The notes under the pieces: model-generated
The model's database searches: none
What the model saw: only the letters and a program-made list of their open reading frames with translations
Told to the model about the DNA's origin: nothing
Part shown: positions 51,570 to 64,000 of the stretch, one piece after another
Numbering within the stretch: position 1 is the stretch's first letter
Layout of the letters: every line of letters starts with the position of its first letter
Translations under genes and position numbers: made by a program
DNA from: Neelides folsomi
Taxonomy: Eukaryota; Arthropoda; Collembola; Neelipleona; Neelidae
Assembly: GCA_034687125.1 (NCBI GenBank)
Contig: JAQGBZ010000279.1
Span: 1-64,000, forward strand
Reading direction: 5' to 3'
DNA length: 64,000 nt

Positions 51570-54173
51570 TTGTTAAGCTACCTATGTACATATTTAAATA
51601 CATAAAAACCATTTTGCTAATTTTAAAATAAGTTCAATATTAAGAATCTTACTTCATACAATTTTTTAAAGATTCTTGAAAACTAATATTCTTGCACATT
51701 AATAAAAAATGCATAAAATCCACATGGATCCATTAATAATGAAATATTTACTTGATATATATACTTTAATAGTTTGCTAATATTGTTTGCTCACAATATT
51801 TATGTATTACTAACATTAAGTACTTTATAGTACATGCTACATGCATCCTATGCACGTGAGTTTAAAAAGCATTGTAAAAAACTGCATATGAAAAATTTAT
51901 TTTTCCCATTGACCCTTGCATAAACATTTTCCTCAACTCAAGTCTTTTACATTGGCATTATGTTCTCGTGATTGTTATAGGAAAATGTACAAATTTTATT
52001 CAGCAGAGAAAGGAGAAATAAAGTTGGTCTTTATGACCAATGCGCTCCTCCATCATTCTCAAGCGAGTAAATATTTTACGACGGCGTTTATGTAGCACAA
52101 GTAGGGATCTGGATTTGAATGTCATTGGATATTTCCTCAACCCTGGGAGATTCCTCGAAGAGATTGAATCAAACGTGTTGGGAAGGATTTATTTTTCTTC
52201 CTTTCTCACCACAATGAGAGTGATGTAAATGAGGGCCCTCATTTCCCTCACTCTCAAACGAGGAATTTAAAATATGGAAATGAAGGTGATCCGCGGCCTG
52301 ACTTTCCGTCAAAGTCTTAAATAAATTGAGCGCGGAGAAATGTCTCCTTGAGGACGTTGAGAAGGAGAATGAATGAGGTAAAGGGCCATTCGCTGCTTCT
52401 TCTTACCTCCATCGTCCAGGCTGGGAAACAATGAGGGGAGATTGGGATGATCAAGCCCCCTGGTACATTTACCACCATTTGCATACAAACCCACATATAT
52501 GGCACTCCTAATGGTATATATTTGTTTATTTTATTCATTAGTACGAGTTCCATCAGAGATTTAAATTGGTAATCTGAGAAATGAGTAAAATCATTTGGAA
52601 TCTCGTTGAGTCAACATGAGTTAACTGCTTCTTCCCCCGCTTGGCATGGAGAGATCGATAAAGACAATTTTTCCATTCCTTTCAAATGAGGTCAAATAAA
52701 TCAGAATTCTCTTTGAGGGAATCGGAGAGCAAAGCTCTCAACATCACCCGCCTGGTCCGGGAAGGCGGAGTAATTGAAGTGAAATCTCACTAACTCCCCT
52801 CCTCATTCATGGCCCCTGATTGGATATGGAAATTGAAGACGATGAAGTTCGCATATCTCTCAAGTGTTTGCCAAGGGTTTGACAGACATCGGCTGTTGAC
52901 ACACGTGTTCGACTAATCCTCCAACCTCCCATGTTTTCCGCATCATTTCCCACGTTGTGATCCGAGTTGACAAAGAAACCGGGAGAGATAGGCAAGACAA
53001 GGAAAATGTTTCTCAAGGCGAGATTGAAGTAAATATTACTTTCCCCACTTCGCCCTGAGTCAATATCGGAGGCCCCTTTCCCCGGACTCAAATTAAACAC
53101 CGGCCCCATACGGAGTCTATTAAGGACCATCGAACCGCTCACTTTCCCCCTAAGATGATGAGGAGAATTAGATTTGAAATGAAAGAACCCCGCTCTTTTC
53201 TTCTCCCATTGTTGAGTGAGAGGAAATGAGGCCGCCTGGAGGTGAAGACCCAATTGAGGCTCTCTCACAGTTATACTCAAAAAGAGAACGGCGAGAGAGA
53301 AAAGGTCAATTTCCGGATTCTTCTTTACCCTCTTTGTTTGATAATCTCTCCCTCTTATCCGATTTTCCCGCCTTATTCCTCTCTTCAAAGGGAATGACAT
53401 TTTGGAGGGGTAAATGCCATATCAGGGGCTTTCCTTATAAAACCTCCTTTCAATTCCCATTATAACCCCAATTCTCCCGAGCCTCAATCATTTTCCAAAT
53501 GAGGGAATGATCGTTGGGATTTGGAGGAGTTTCCCAAAGTTTTTTCCCTTAATCAAGCCGTTACTCTCTCGCGATTCTTCCTTTGAAGCTCATTTGTCCC
53601 TTAATTAGCCTACGCGTAAGCCAACGACAAACTTCAAATTCCAAATCAACGAGTTTCAAATTCCAAGTTTTGAGCCGAGTTGAAAGAACCCATCCATCTC
53701 ACTCGGATGGGAATGAGGATTCACTCCAAGTTCAGACCCGATCCAATCCAATAATTGCGTTAATGAAGGGTATTGTGGACATAGGGAGAAGTATCGACGC
53801 GTCGCTGGGTTCATTTTCAAAAGTTCCTCATCGGCCGCCATAAAAGAAGAAAGTTTAGCTGAGGGAAAAGAAATGAGTCTGTGGAGACTCATTTTCCAAA
53901 CATTTGCAGGTTACCTAATCAAACCCAATACCCAAATCTTCCCCTAAACTCCACATGAATAGATGGGGAGCGAGTGGGGAAAGTCTTTGTAAAGAATTAA
54001 CCAACTTTCCTCCTTGAGGGTTCCTTTAAAAGAAAATCCTCATCGTGTCTCATTGTTTGGATGCGGCCCCAAACTTTGTCCTTTATTATGAATCATCCTC
54101 CTTTTCACATTTCCACTCAGGATTGAGAGGATTCGCTCAATCCGATCACTTAACAACCTACAAATTCATTTAA

Positions 54174-54200
54174 CCATTCAATCCATTCAATCCATTCAGT
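54174..54200. repeat. 9-bp tandem repeat, three copies
   Basis: ccattcaat is repeated three times, the last copy with one change (ccattcagt). Confidence 0.75.
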
Positions 54201-57200
54201 CCAATCAAACCATTCTCCAATAACCATAGCGACAGCCCACGGAATATTAACAATTAATAAATAATCATTTTCAGGTAATGGGAAAATAACGAAGTTGTGG
54301 ATTAATTGAGAGAATTCCATTACTCCCCTAATTGCTAATTAAAATTAATGAATGAAATCAATGGGAGTATTCATGCAAAGAAACTCGAAAAATAAATAAA
54401 TGATGAATTAAATATGCCAGGCGGGATTGAATGGAATGCTAAAGGTATCGACTCAATCGCCTCTTCGACTCAACGACCTCCAAGGGACGGGAAATGATTG
54501 GGAAAGTATTATAAAAAAACGGGGTTTCTCTCCGCTACTTGCTCTCGTTACAACCCTTTTCACATCTTGTGCATGGAGATGACACCCGCATTTTCTATAC
54601 TTACTCAATGTATACTGAGGTGTGTTTGTATGTGTGAGTGAATGTGTGAATTGAGTGCGGCATCATTAGTTGGGGAAGTTGGAAGGTTCGCATCCCAAGG
54701 AAACTCGCGTAGTTTATTTTCCCTGACATTCCTCCCTTGTCCCTCCCCAGGGAGCCTTCGTCTCAAAAATAAATAATACGAATTTTGCACGCGAATGTAT
54801 TCACCACCTGACTCAGCCACAGGTGCAATAAATCCTCAATTACTCTCCCGGACCAGAGATCAAAAATGGGGAGAATCTTAAATAATGCTAATCCGCAACT
54901 CATTTAGTGTTAAAACTTCACCACCTGCCTCATTTTAATCTCAACAAGTTTTGAAGAGGATTTCAAATTGCAATTAAACGGATTTTATATATTAAAACCC
55001 CCAGTGAAAATGATATTGATATTAATGCGTTTCAAAATTGTCTCTTGGTGCTTTCAAGTGCAACCACTTTCCCCTGCATAAGTGTCCATAGATCAGGATT
55101 GGAAATTATCATTTGGGATATATTATTCATTGATGTGAGGTTTGGTGCATTAGTGGATGTTATTTGTACAACACTTTTCCATCCTGGAAATCCCTCCCAC
55201 ACACGTATTATACCCTGGTTGTGAATAACTTAATATCCCATGTATATGTATTTATTTTGCATTAAATGGCATTGAAGAAGGATGGATCCTTTTAGTCAAA
55301 TGAACGCTTCTTGCTTTTATGGGAAATTGAGTGTGGACTAACTACCCGCGATCCTCTCCTGATCATTCTAAAGGTATTTAATGTGTTGGAAGTGTTTGGG
55401 GGGTCGCGTTGAAATAGACAGATTTCCCTTTTGAAAGAAGTGAGGCGTGAGGGGAAGGTAGAGGAAAGATTACACATTTATGCACTTACTTTCTCTCCTC
55501 AATCTCTGTAAGGGATCCATTTACATGCCCACCATCCACACACATATCTTTATGACTCCCCGACATTTGATCTCCATTTTCCTCCCCTGCCCTCATGAGG
55601 CGGATGATGTAAGAGGGAAGGAGATAAAAGAGACCTCATTAGCAACACGCCGCGTCCGTCCGTCTCCCGGGGTGAGGAGACAATTCGGGCCCAATCTTCT
55701 CAATTTCAATATGTCTCAACTGTCCAACTTTCCAGGTGGGTAATTAGATGAGGAGAAGATTGGAAAATCCTTCAACGCCTCTCCACGACGCCCGATCATT
55801 CACTCCCGTTTAATCCTCCCCGGGTGGAGAAAGTTGGGCAAAGTGTCCACCTCTCACAACCTAATTTATCTCATCTTAACAACATTGTTCTAACGGCACT
55901 TGACTCGAGCGGCCCTCAACCTTCCAATAAGCCCCCTTTATTCAATTTGCCCTCCACCAAAGGAAATAAAATGCAATTGATTTGGAGACCGCCAATGGAT
56001 TTCCTTCGTTTTATGAAAAAGGTAAAGGCCCCGTGTGCCCATAACTTACGGCCCTGGTGGAGATAAATAAAGAGGAATTGCACGTCTGTCTCGATTTCAT
56101 AGGCCGACGGAGGAATTGATATTCTGGGCCAGTAGGAGACTTCTCAATTAAATATCAATGCAGATATTTGTGAGATGAGGAAAGTGTCGAAGAAGAAAGG
56201 TTTCCAATTAATTATTGAAGAGAGAAAGGGAGGTGGTGGAGAGGTTATATACATCCTAGCCTCGGAGCCAAAGGGAAGAAAATCAATATGTCCTGGAAGA
56301 GCGGGGAAAGATAGCTTCATCTCTCCCTCGCTCGTCTTATCAGATCCTCCTCAGGCGGAGCGGACATGGGACGAATTCCTCTACGACCCACCTCATCCAA
56401 CAACCGCCACCCAAGGATAATGATGACAAAAGAGGGGGAATTTCTTTCTCCTAATTTCTCCACCCCGGGCGGCGAAACTCGAGATCCGCTCTTAAACTAA
56501 TAAGATAATTGAAGGGCTTAGGCTTATCCCGGTTACCTCAACGACGTAGAAGAGATTAGGCTCAATTTCATCAAGCACTCGGCGGGAAAAATGAAATTTC
56601 CCTCTGCCCAGTGTAATTCGCTCCTTCCTTCCTCCGAGACGGGAAAGTTGGGAAGGAAGGGAGGGGAATTGAATCATAGAGGATACAAAAATTTCCATCT
56701 GATTCAATTCACCGAAGGATGAATTCCTCTTCCTCTCTTTTTCTTTCTTTTACAAGACAAATTCACCCAAGATTTGTGGATTTTTTAAGAAGGGCCAAGT
56801 TGGGCGCGGGAGGAAGTCGAGTTAGAAATATAGGCCACCACTTCCACCTTCTCCCTACGTAACATCCTTTTTAAAAAACTTTCTTCCCCGCCCAGAAGAG
56901 CCAAAGGGGAATATTGATTCAAACTTTCGCCCTACCCAAATGCCAAATGAGCGAGGATTGACATGTCCCCATGACGAGGGCAGGAGGGAGTTAATGAATG
57001 GGGCTTTGAAGACAAGATGGTGAATACCTCCAGCCTGGTTTATCTTTATTTCACTCAATCTTCATTAGACGGATTTTGTTACCTCCGAGGTCCTCACACT
57101 TCCTCACTTATCCTCAAATGAGCCTTCACCGTTTCTCACACTTGAGTGCGGGTTTTCTTTCCCCTCAATTGCTCTCCTCGAGTTAACCAACTCAACTTCC

Positions 57201-60200
57201 CATCACCTCACAATTTACTCCAATTTAATTCTGGATTTGAATAGAAAAGAAATAGCAATGAGAGGGAGGAGATAAGAAATGATGATCTCAACGGCCCAAC
57301 GAGCCCAAGAAGACTCCGCTAATGATCCCGAGAATCTCCAAATGTTTTTCCTATTTAGCTAAGTGAATGTTAAAGAGGAAACCTTCCATTATGTAAATCT
57401 CCGATAAGAATGTTGTTCGAGTCTCAAGAAATGAATTGAAAATGAAATGCGTCAGAAACAAGCACTTGACTCGCTCCATTTGATCCACAAAAAAGGATGG
57501 ATTTCCTCACAACTCCTTAAAAACCCTTAAAACCTCAATGCGCTCACTTATTGTTCGTTAGACTTGGGGGCTATAGGGCTGGGAGTGTCCCGATTATATG
57601 CAACTTTACCATCGAAGCATCCCAACTCTTAGGAACAAACAAACAGCGGATAATCCAACGGAAAATATCGACTCAATTCAAATCGATCCAACGGAAACGA
57701 TGGTGAATCGATTGAGATTTGAACCTCACGACGTTCAAATGACGAAATTGAAGAAACATTCCCAAACTTAAATCCAATTACAAATCCAATAAAACTCTTA
57801 AACAAAGTTTTTGACTCTCAAGTAGAGAGGGAAAGAGGCGTAAATATTTTATATTCAAATAACTCCCAATTGGATCAAAACGGTCAATCAAAACCAAAAC
57901 ATTTGATTTCAACTGACACGGGCCGTTATTCAATTTTTTCATAAGTTTTGGAGGAAAGAAACCCTAGGCCTCATTTTTATTCCCAAGAGGCCAAAACATT
58001 CATAGAATAAAAGTAGAAGGATAAAAGGGAAGCTTTTAATTTATATTTCATGGAAGTTGAGGTAATGATGACATTTGAGTAATTAAGCAATTTGAAGAAT
58101 CCGCCAGACATTTTAATTCTCATTTTAGATAATGATCAAAAGTGAAGAGTTGGAGAATCGACTGACTGACTGAACACATCCACTCATGCCTTGTAATTTA
58201 ATACGCATTTTGAATGTAAATACACTAATGGGACACGGTGCTATTTATTTTCAAAAATGTAGCATTTTCCCTACTCATTAGTTTGATTATTGTCTTTAAA
58301 AATAATCAGATGATAAATGTTGAAACATTTTGTTTTGTTTTACATATAGTAATTAATATATACATAATATAATGTGTTTAATGCATGAATTAAATTAATT
58401 AAATCCAAAAGGCATAGGATATTATATTAATTTGTATCAATTATTATACAAATAGTATCAATTATATAATAATAGTATATTTCCCTACTTTGATTAAAAT
58501 TGAATTGGTGGTGTGGGTGAATTTGAGCGGATGATGTCTAAGGACACTAAGGAGCTATCTCTACTTATGTAATTCAGCGTATAAATAATTTTTGGCTGTC
58601 AGAGGGCCGAATCAAAGTTGATAACTCGTAAGCTGATTGCAAGCGGCATTGAGCATTTCTTTGAGAAGGAGTTGTTATAGTAAATATCCATTCCCACGAC
58701 TCCGATTACAAACCCTGGAGGTGGGATCAGAGGTTGAGAGATCCTCTCAAAATCATCCGCCATCGGGTGAGTGAATATGCATGAAATATCTCTCATAACG
58801 CAAAGCGGCCTTACGAGGTGCCTTGTGGATGAAATGAGAATTCTGTGTTTCTCGAGTACATTTCCTCTAATCCACTCCTTTAATATCTCCCACTCAATCC
58901 AGTGGAAATTCTCCACAGTCCGCACTTTCCCCGCTCAGTTCCTGTGTAAAATCCCCTGGAAGTGGGAATAAAAATAAGCGGCGCGAGTGTGGCAAACAGT
59001 CATTTGGCCCTCTCCCCTCCTCGGCTTTATTTAAAAGGAATAAAAATTTAATTGGGCGATTTAAAATTTTAAAATTCCGGTCCTTGGATGAAAGTGACGA
59101 GGAATTGGATTGGACTTATGGTAATTTATTCATAGGATCGAGAGGACACTTCAGTCGTGGCAGAGGTCTCCATCTAAAGATGTCGTTAAATACTTATTGT
59201 ATTTTTGTACCCTTAAGGGTTTGCATAAATGATGAAGGAGGTTGGACGAAGCTCGGGAGACTTCCCCGTGTCCCCCACATTCAACGTGTAGGAATGAAAT
59301 TTTTATCACCTTGTTTTCTCCTTTCATCCTCCCTGCCTGCCGAGGACGATGGAGGCGAGAAACAATTACCTCTTTGGGGATTTAAAAGTGGACTGAAAAG
59401 GTCTTTAGGTTTCCCTTCAGCTACTGGAGCAGAGGACTAATGGAACTCGCTAACAAAGGCCCTTTTCTCTCCGCCTCCCCCACAATCAAGGAAGTCGGCC
59501 GGCTTGGGAATCAATCATCCGGCCAAGCCCAAGAGGACCACAACTACCGGTCTATATACATATATAGGATTTTAAAAGAATTCCCTTACCCGCTAGGCTT
59601 CTTCTCCTTCAATAATCTCGTGAAGGTATCGGAGTGAGTGGAGTAATGCCTTTGTTTAGGCCTCGACTTGGCACGCGGACAACGGGAGAGAGCGGTGCGG
59701 GACAGGGAGGTTGGGAGAGTCGGAGAGAAACTGTGCCAGAGATCCGCAAGTCGGGTTGGTTGGGTGTAAAGCATCGGAATGATTCCTCTTCCGTACTTCT
59801 AGCTCGATCCCGGGGTGAACTCAGGGGGTCTCCACGCGCGCAAGACATTCCTCTCCTCTCCCGCATCCCCAAATTTCCCTCTAATATCATTTGCAACCTA
59901 TCCAAAAAAATTTATGAAAATCAATCTCTTGTGGCCTCAGAATCTATCAAGTGTCGTGTGGATTTAAATACTTTATACGGATCTCGTATGCTTCGCCAAC
60001 CGGCAAGCTCCCTTCGCCACCTGCACACTCAAACTTTCTCCATAAGTTGGACAACATCGCCCGAACTTGAATATTTATTGAAATAAGATTGGGGGACAAA
60101 GTGGGAAAAGAGGAGGGAATTTACATTTAGATTTAAAAAAAAACTCAATGGCCCGATTTCTACTACACAATTTTTTACAAAATGTGTCTCGTAAACTACA

Positions 60201-60840
60201 CTTTTTTACTTATCCTACTTTTATATACACTTCCATTGGCCAGATATTTATTAAAAAAAACCCTTTATCTCGATGATTCCAAAATTTTTAACTTAATTTT
60301 TCTAGTGTTGTTAATTTTTAATTGATCGTCAAAAGTTTAATGAAAAGGGATTCAATCAATTTTAGCAATTTTGAGTTTATTTTCCTTTGATGGGGAAAAG
60401 AGCGTGGGCGAACCTCAGGTTTATTTTCCTTGATGAGGGCGGAAAATTTGATAAAAGGCACATGGTAAGGAGAAGTTTTGGAAAAGTCTCGATGGCTGTA
60501 AATCTCAAAGTCTCTCGATCATAAATTATCATACCTCCCTCGAGTGTGTGAGGGGTGTAGGAGAAATGAAAGTTGTGAGAGTCGTGGAGGTGAGATCCTC
60601 TCACAACAACTTCATCCTAAAAGGAGGAGCAGAAGGCCAAAACTTTCCGACTGAAAAAAGAGAACGGAGAGTCAGCGTCTTTCTATATTTTATCTTCCGT
60701 TGGATTTTGCTCGGAATTGGAGTTGTTCTCGGTCCTCGATAGGTGTTCATATGAAGGGAGATGAGTGGGAGGGGCGGCTGGGCACTTGGAGGGAATTCCA
60801 TCTCGACGGTGAGCTATGAATGGAGGTGAAAGGGGAGATG

Positions 60841-60861
60841 ATAATAATAATAATAGTAATA
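60841..60861. repeat. (ATA)n microsatellite
   Basis: Five ATA units followed by an interrupted unit (gtaata). Confidence 0.8.
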
Positions 60862-63017
60862 TCGTCTTATAAGCCTTTGGTCAGCTCCTCAGTGAATACA
60901 TATTTGAAAACGAGGGGATTGACGGTTCAGCTGCTGACGACGCAATTTGGTTCTCGTCCACACATGTGGGCAGCTCCTCAATAGCTCGTTATTCCAAAAA
61001 ATCTGGACATGGTTTATAAAAGGGAGTTACGAACGTCCGGTCACTTTCTATTGATTCTCCTTTCTCCCTTAATCATGGCCGTTTCCCTCTTCCGCACCCG
61101 CACTTACAGGAGAAGATTCCCACTCACTCCATCCAAAGACTTGCCCAAATGGAACTTTTCCTTTAAAAAAATATTTGCGGTTCGAAAACGTTCAAACTTC
61201 TTCCTTACATTTTAATTTCCGCTCTCTCCCGTCTAATTACTTTTTTCTTCATTTAGACCCTCAATGGCCAAAGATATTAATTTTCCTCCCGACTTCCCCC
61301 TCAACTTCCCATTACTTCTTTCCCAATATTTAGTAATTAAGAAGCGCTCTCGAACGTAAATTAATAAGTGGCGAATGGAGAGACCATACGTTGTGAGGAT
61401 ATGTGGAAACCCACTTTCTGCCTCCTTTTATCAGGAGAGAAAGTCGTTTTTGATTGTGCGGAAGTCTCTTGGCAATTTCAACTTCATTTCTTCTCCCTTT
61501 CATAATGAGGAGAGATGTTGGAAGCCCCGTTGGACTAATTAATTAAAAAAGGAAGTTTCAAATCCCTCCGCCAAACCTCCATCGCTCACCAACAAGATTA
61601 ACCTTTTTTCATGATTTGAGCTAAACTCATTAAAGGTCGATGATAAGAAGTGTGTGTCGGATACATGGCTGCGGAGTGCGGAACAACTTCCTCCCATTGG
61701 AATCGATGAGTATGACGAGAGATTAAAAAATATTAAAGGAGGAACCGTCGGAGAACGACGGAGTTTTATATCCAAATTTTACGGCTTTCTCGACCGAAAG
61801 GCGGATCCTTTCCTCCTGTCAAGAACACAATCATGGCTGAAGAGGAGCCAAGCCTCGTTCCATTTTAATGGTCAAAAAACGGAGATCCCGCACTGTCCTC
61901 GAGGCGCCCGGCCTCCGCTCACTTGATTTATGTTGAGAAAGAGGTTTCCCGACAAGGAGGAGCCCAAAACCCCCGCTCAAACTTCACCTGACCGGTGGAA
62001 ACCCGCCGATCCCCATCCACCATGTCAGGGCCCTATGATGCATTACGACTTCCCAAGACCGGAAACTGCTCAATATGCAAATACTCCAGCCCTCTTATTG
62101 GGGAGCTGTGAGGGATCCCATACATCACGGTGCTTATATCCGCCAAGAGATTAGTTAAATTGTACCCGAGTTTACCTCCCCTCCGCCAAGACCCATGTGT
62201 AATGATCCTCGAGTCTTAGATAGTTGGATGAGATTCCAAAACCCCGTTTAATGTCTTCCTCTCGCACATCACCTTCCCGAGCTGACGACCGCAAGGACCA
62301 GAAAGGCCTAAACTAAACAACAAATCCATCACCCTGCATTCCTCATTATAACGCCCCACTCGAGAAAAAGCCGAAAATATAAAACTTCCCTTTAAATTTA
62401 AATTTTTCATATCATAACCCGTTTTCATCAAAAGGAAATTCATATCATATAGGGATATATGGAACTCGGGAAAGAACCAAGAACATATTTTATTTATATT
62501 ATATCTATAGATCAACACTGTACCATATAGTACAGATAGTATACATGAAAGCAATAATATCATATGTAAATTTATGCAATGATGCTAAAGCTAATAAATT
62601 ACACGCTCTGGATTTTCATATATTATTTTATTTAATATTTTAAAATCTGCTTCTTGTATTTCTTCTCACTCATTGTCAGACTTGTTTTATGAAATTACAG
62701 ATAATTGTTAAACATTCTGAATTATTAATTATAAAAAAAATGTTAACAAGACGGTGAATCAACGATTGTTTGAAATAATGAAATAACAAATAACTTTAAA
62801 ATCTAAATCTATTCCTTACTAAAATTATAATTAATTAATAGCTCAGATTAAAAAATTACATTACAATTAATTTGTTACTTTCAGAAAAGATCACGGAGTA
62901 TTTTAAAGTGTAACAAGCATATTTCACTGTGGATGTCGAGTCAGTCAGTTAGAATTTAATTAGAATCACATGATTGAAAAAATAACCAAGTTGAATTATC
63001 TTACGGGAACAATTTAC

Positions 63018-63203
63018 AAATAATTTCCCACCAATGATCGTACAATATAATTTATTTATTTTGACTAAAGTTAAAGTACAATGGAATATTTTATTAATTT
63101 TACCTCTTTTGATATTGAATCAATAATCTGATTATGGAAGAAAAACTCAATTATTTCACATGTCCAATTTTTAATAATTCGCCACCAATGATCATAATAG
63201 CAA
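63018..63203. repeat. Diverged direct repeat, spacing about 153 bp
   Basis: aatttcccaccaatgatc (about 63024) and aattcgccaccaatgatc (about 63177) recur in the same orientation with loosely similar AT-rich flanks. This suggests an old tandem duplication; the flank similarity is weak. Confidence 0.35.
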
Positions 63204-64000
63204 GTGGGAAAGCCATTGAAATATTACGAGTTGCTAGTTAAAATTAATCTCAATTTGTAAACGGAGATGAAATCAAAAGTAAAAGACAAAAGAGGAAAAA
63301 TGAAGAATCATAGGAATTCTCGATACTCAATCATCAATTCGCTATCTGCCAATCACAATGCAGTGCCTAATTTGAACTCCCCCTCAGATAGAGAAACCCA
63401 ATAGAGACAACAGAGACACCCATTTCATGACATGTCATTAAACGCAATATCGATTAAGATAATTATTATATATTTAAAATGAATTCGTTTGGCCAAATCT
63501 TCAAATATTTTTACCTTTTGAATTTGCAATAAATAATGAAAAATTAACATAATCTCACATTTTAGGTATTAATGACTCTCACATATTTTATTAAACGAAA
63601 AATAAACTTCTTACCTAATTATCAAATTGACCATCTTTCAAATCATATCCTCATTTTATTAACCAAAGCCCTCCATAATCTCATAATTAATTTTAAAACA
63701 TTCGACCTAAATTTCTCATAGTCTTTGACTATTTAGCACAATAGAATTTTAATCGGTAGTTTTTGCTTATTCTCCTCACTCAACCTCATCAACCCTTCCA
63801 TGGGGTGAGATGGAAGTTGAGGTCTATGTTGAAACGATAATTATTCTGTGATGTGGTCGTAGTTAAAATGTTAAAATACCGTCTTTGGGGTTTTAAAAAT
63901 AAATAAGAATTTTGTCCCTTTTTCATTTACTCTATTTCTCCCTCACAGCGATTGTTCTCAAATGGAAGTGGACTTGAAGGGAGAGAACAAAGGCGGAGGA

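Larger units (their letters stand above)
51570..64000. other. Intergenic, 12.4 kb without a recognised gene
   Basis: No exon could be supported. Open frames of 197 codons (52807-53400, minus) and 150 codons (59634-60086, plus) show no domain and no splice context. AT-rich tracts lie at 51560-52000, 58150-58500 and 62380-63780. Confidence 0.45.

Noticed and set aside
52807-53400. 197-codon open frame on the minus strand
   Set aside because: No domain, no conserved motif and no splice or promoter context; one such frame is expected by chance in 64 kb of this composition.
58599-58925. 108-codon minus-strand frame
   Set aside because: Not recognised; no splice partners or promoter, so not counted as a gene.
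59634-60086. 150-codon plus-strand frame in a CpG-richer patch
   Set aside because: The opposite strand is open too, which reflects low stop density in GC-richer DNA rather than coding.

Overview
The window is nuclear DNA of an animal, most likely an arthropod (crustacean or insect-like). Genes are split by GT-AG introns and spacing is loose. Two genes encode Kekkon-type LRR+Ig transmembrane proteins, a family described mainly from arthropods. There is also a mariner-like transposon and a mariner-type MITE. No bacterial, organellar or viral genes were seen.

Left part (1-14.8 kb): the 5' half of a DNAI7/CASC1-like axonemal dynein gene lies on the minus strand (three secure exons, 2294-3764) and its 3' end is not secured. 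It is head to head, 706 bp apart, with a complete six-exon YIPF5/Yip1-type Golgi membrane protein gene on the plus strand (4471-14810). Intron 3 of YIPF5 is 8.35 kb long and contains, on the opposite strand, a complete seven-exon kekkon-like gene (7888-10670, here called kek-A). A possible two-exon gene for a 55-residue secreted peptide lies at 1444-1893 (+). Its second exon overlaps a possible fourth DNAI7 exon on the other strand.

Middle part (14.8-34.2 kb): no convincing host gene. It holds a 126-bp MITE at 20193, a 1.2-kb mariner-like element with about 200-bp terminal inverted repeats at 21826-23046 and a decayed transposase fragment, and several AT-rich simple-sequence tracts.

Right part: a second kekkon-like gene, kek-B (34249-38204, minus, four exons, 735 aa), is followed by about 26 kb (38.2-64 kb) with no recognised coding sequence. 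That stretch has only small repeats, a hairpin and one TATA-plus-ORF candidate.

How the genes relate: kek-A and kek-B are paralogues in the same orientation about 24 kb apart. They share the extracellular plan (LRRNT, six LRRs, LRRCT, one Ig, one membrane span) and a cytoplasmic signature (NPDLI, YPxDYGLP, SPDEGY, C-terminal PDZ-ligand-like TDV/TEI), yet share none of their nine introns. I found no clearly new biological system. The best leads are the nested kekkon, the intron mismatch of the pair, the both-strand exon near 1.8 kb and the long-TIR mariner element. Exon borders were worked out by hand from splice consensus, reading phase and remembered family sequences; no database search was run.
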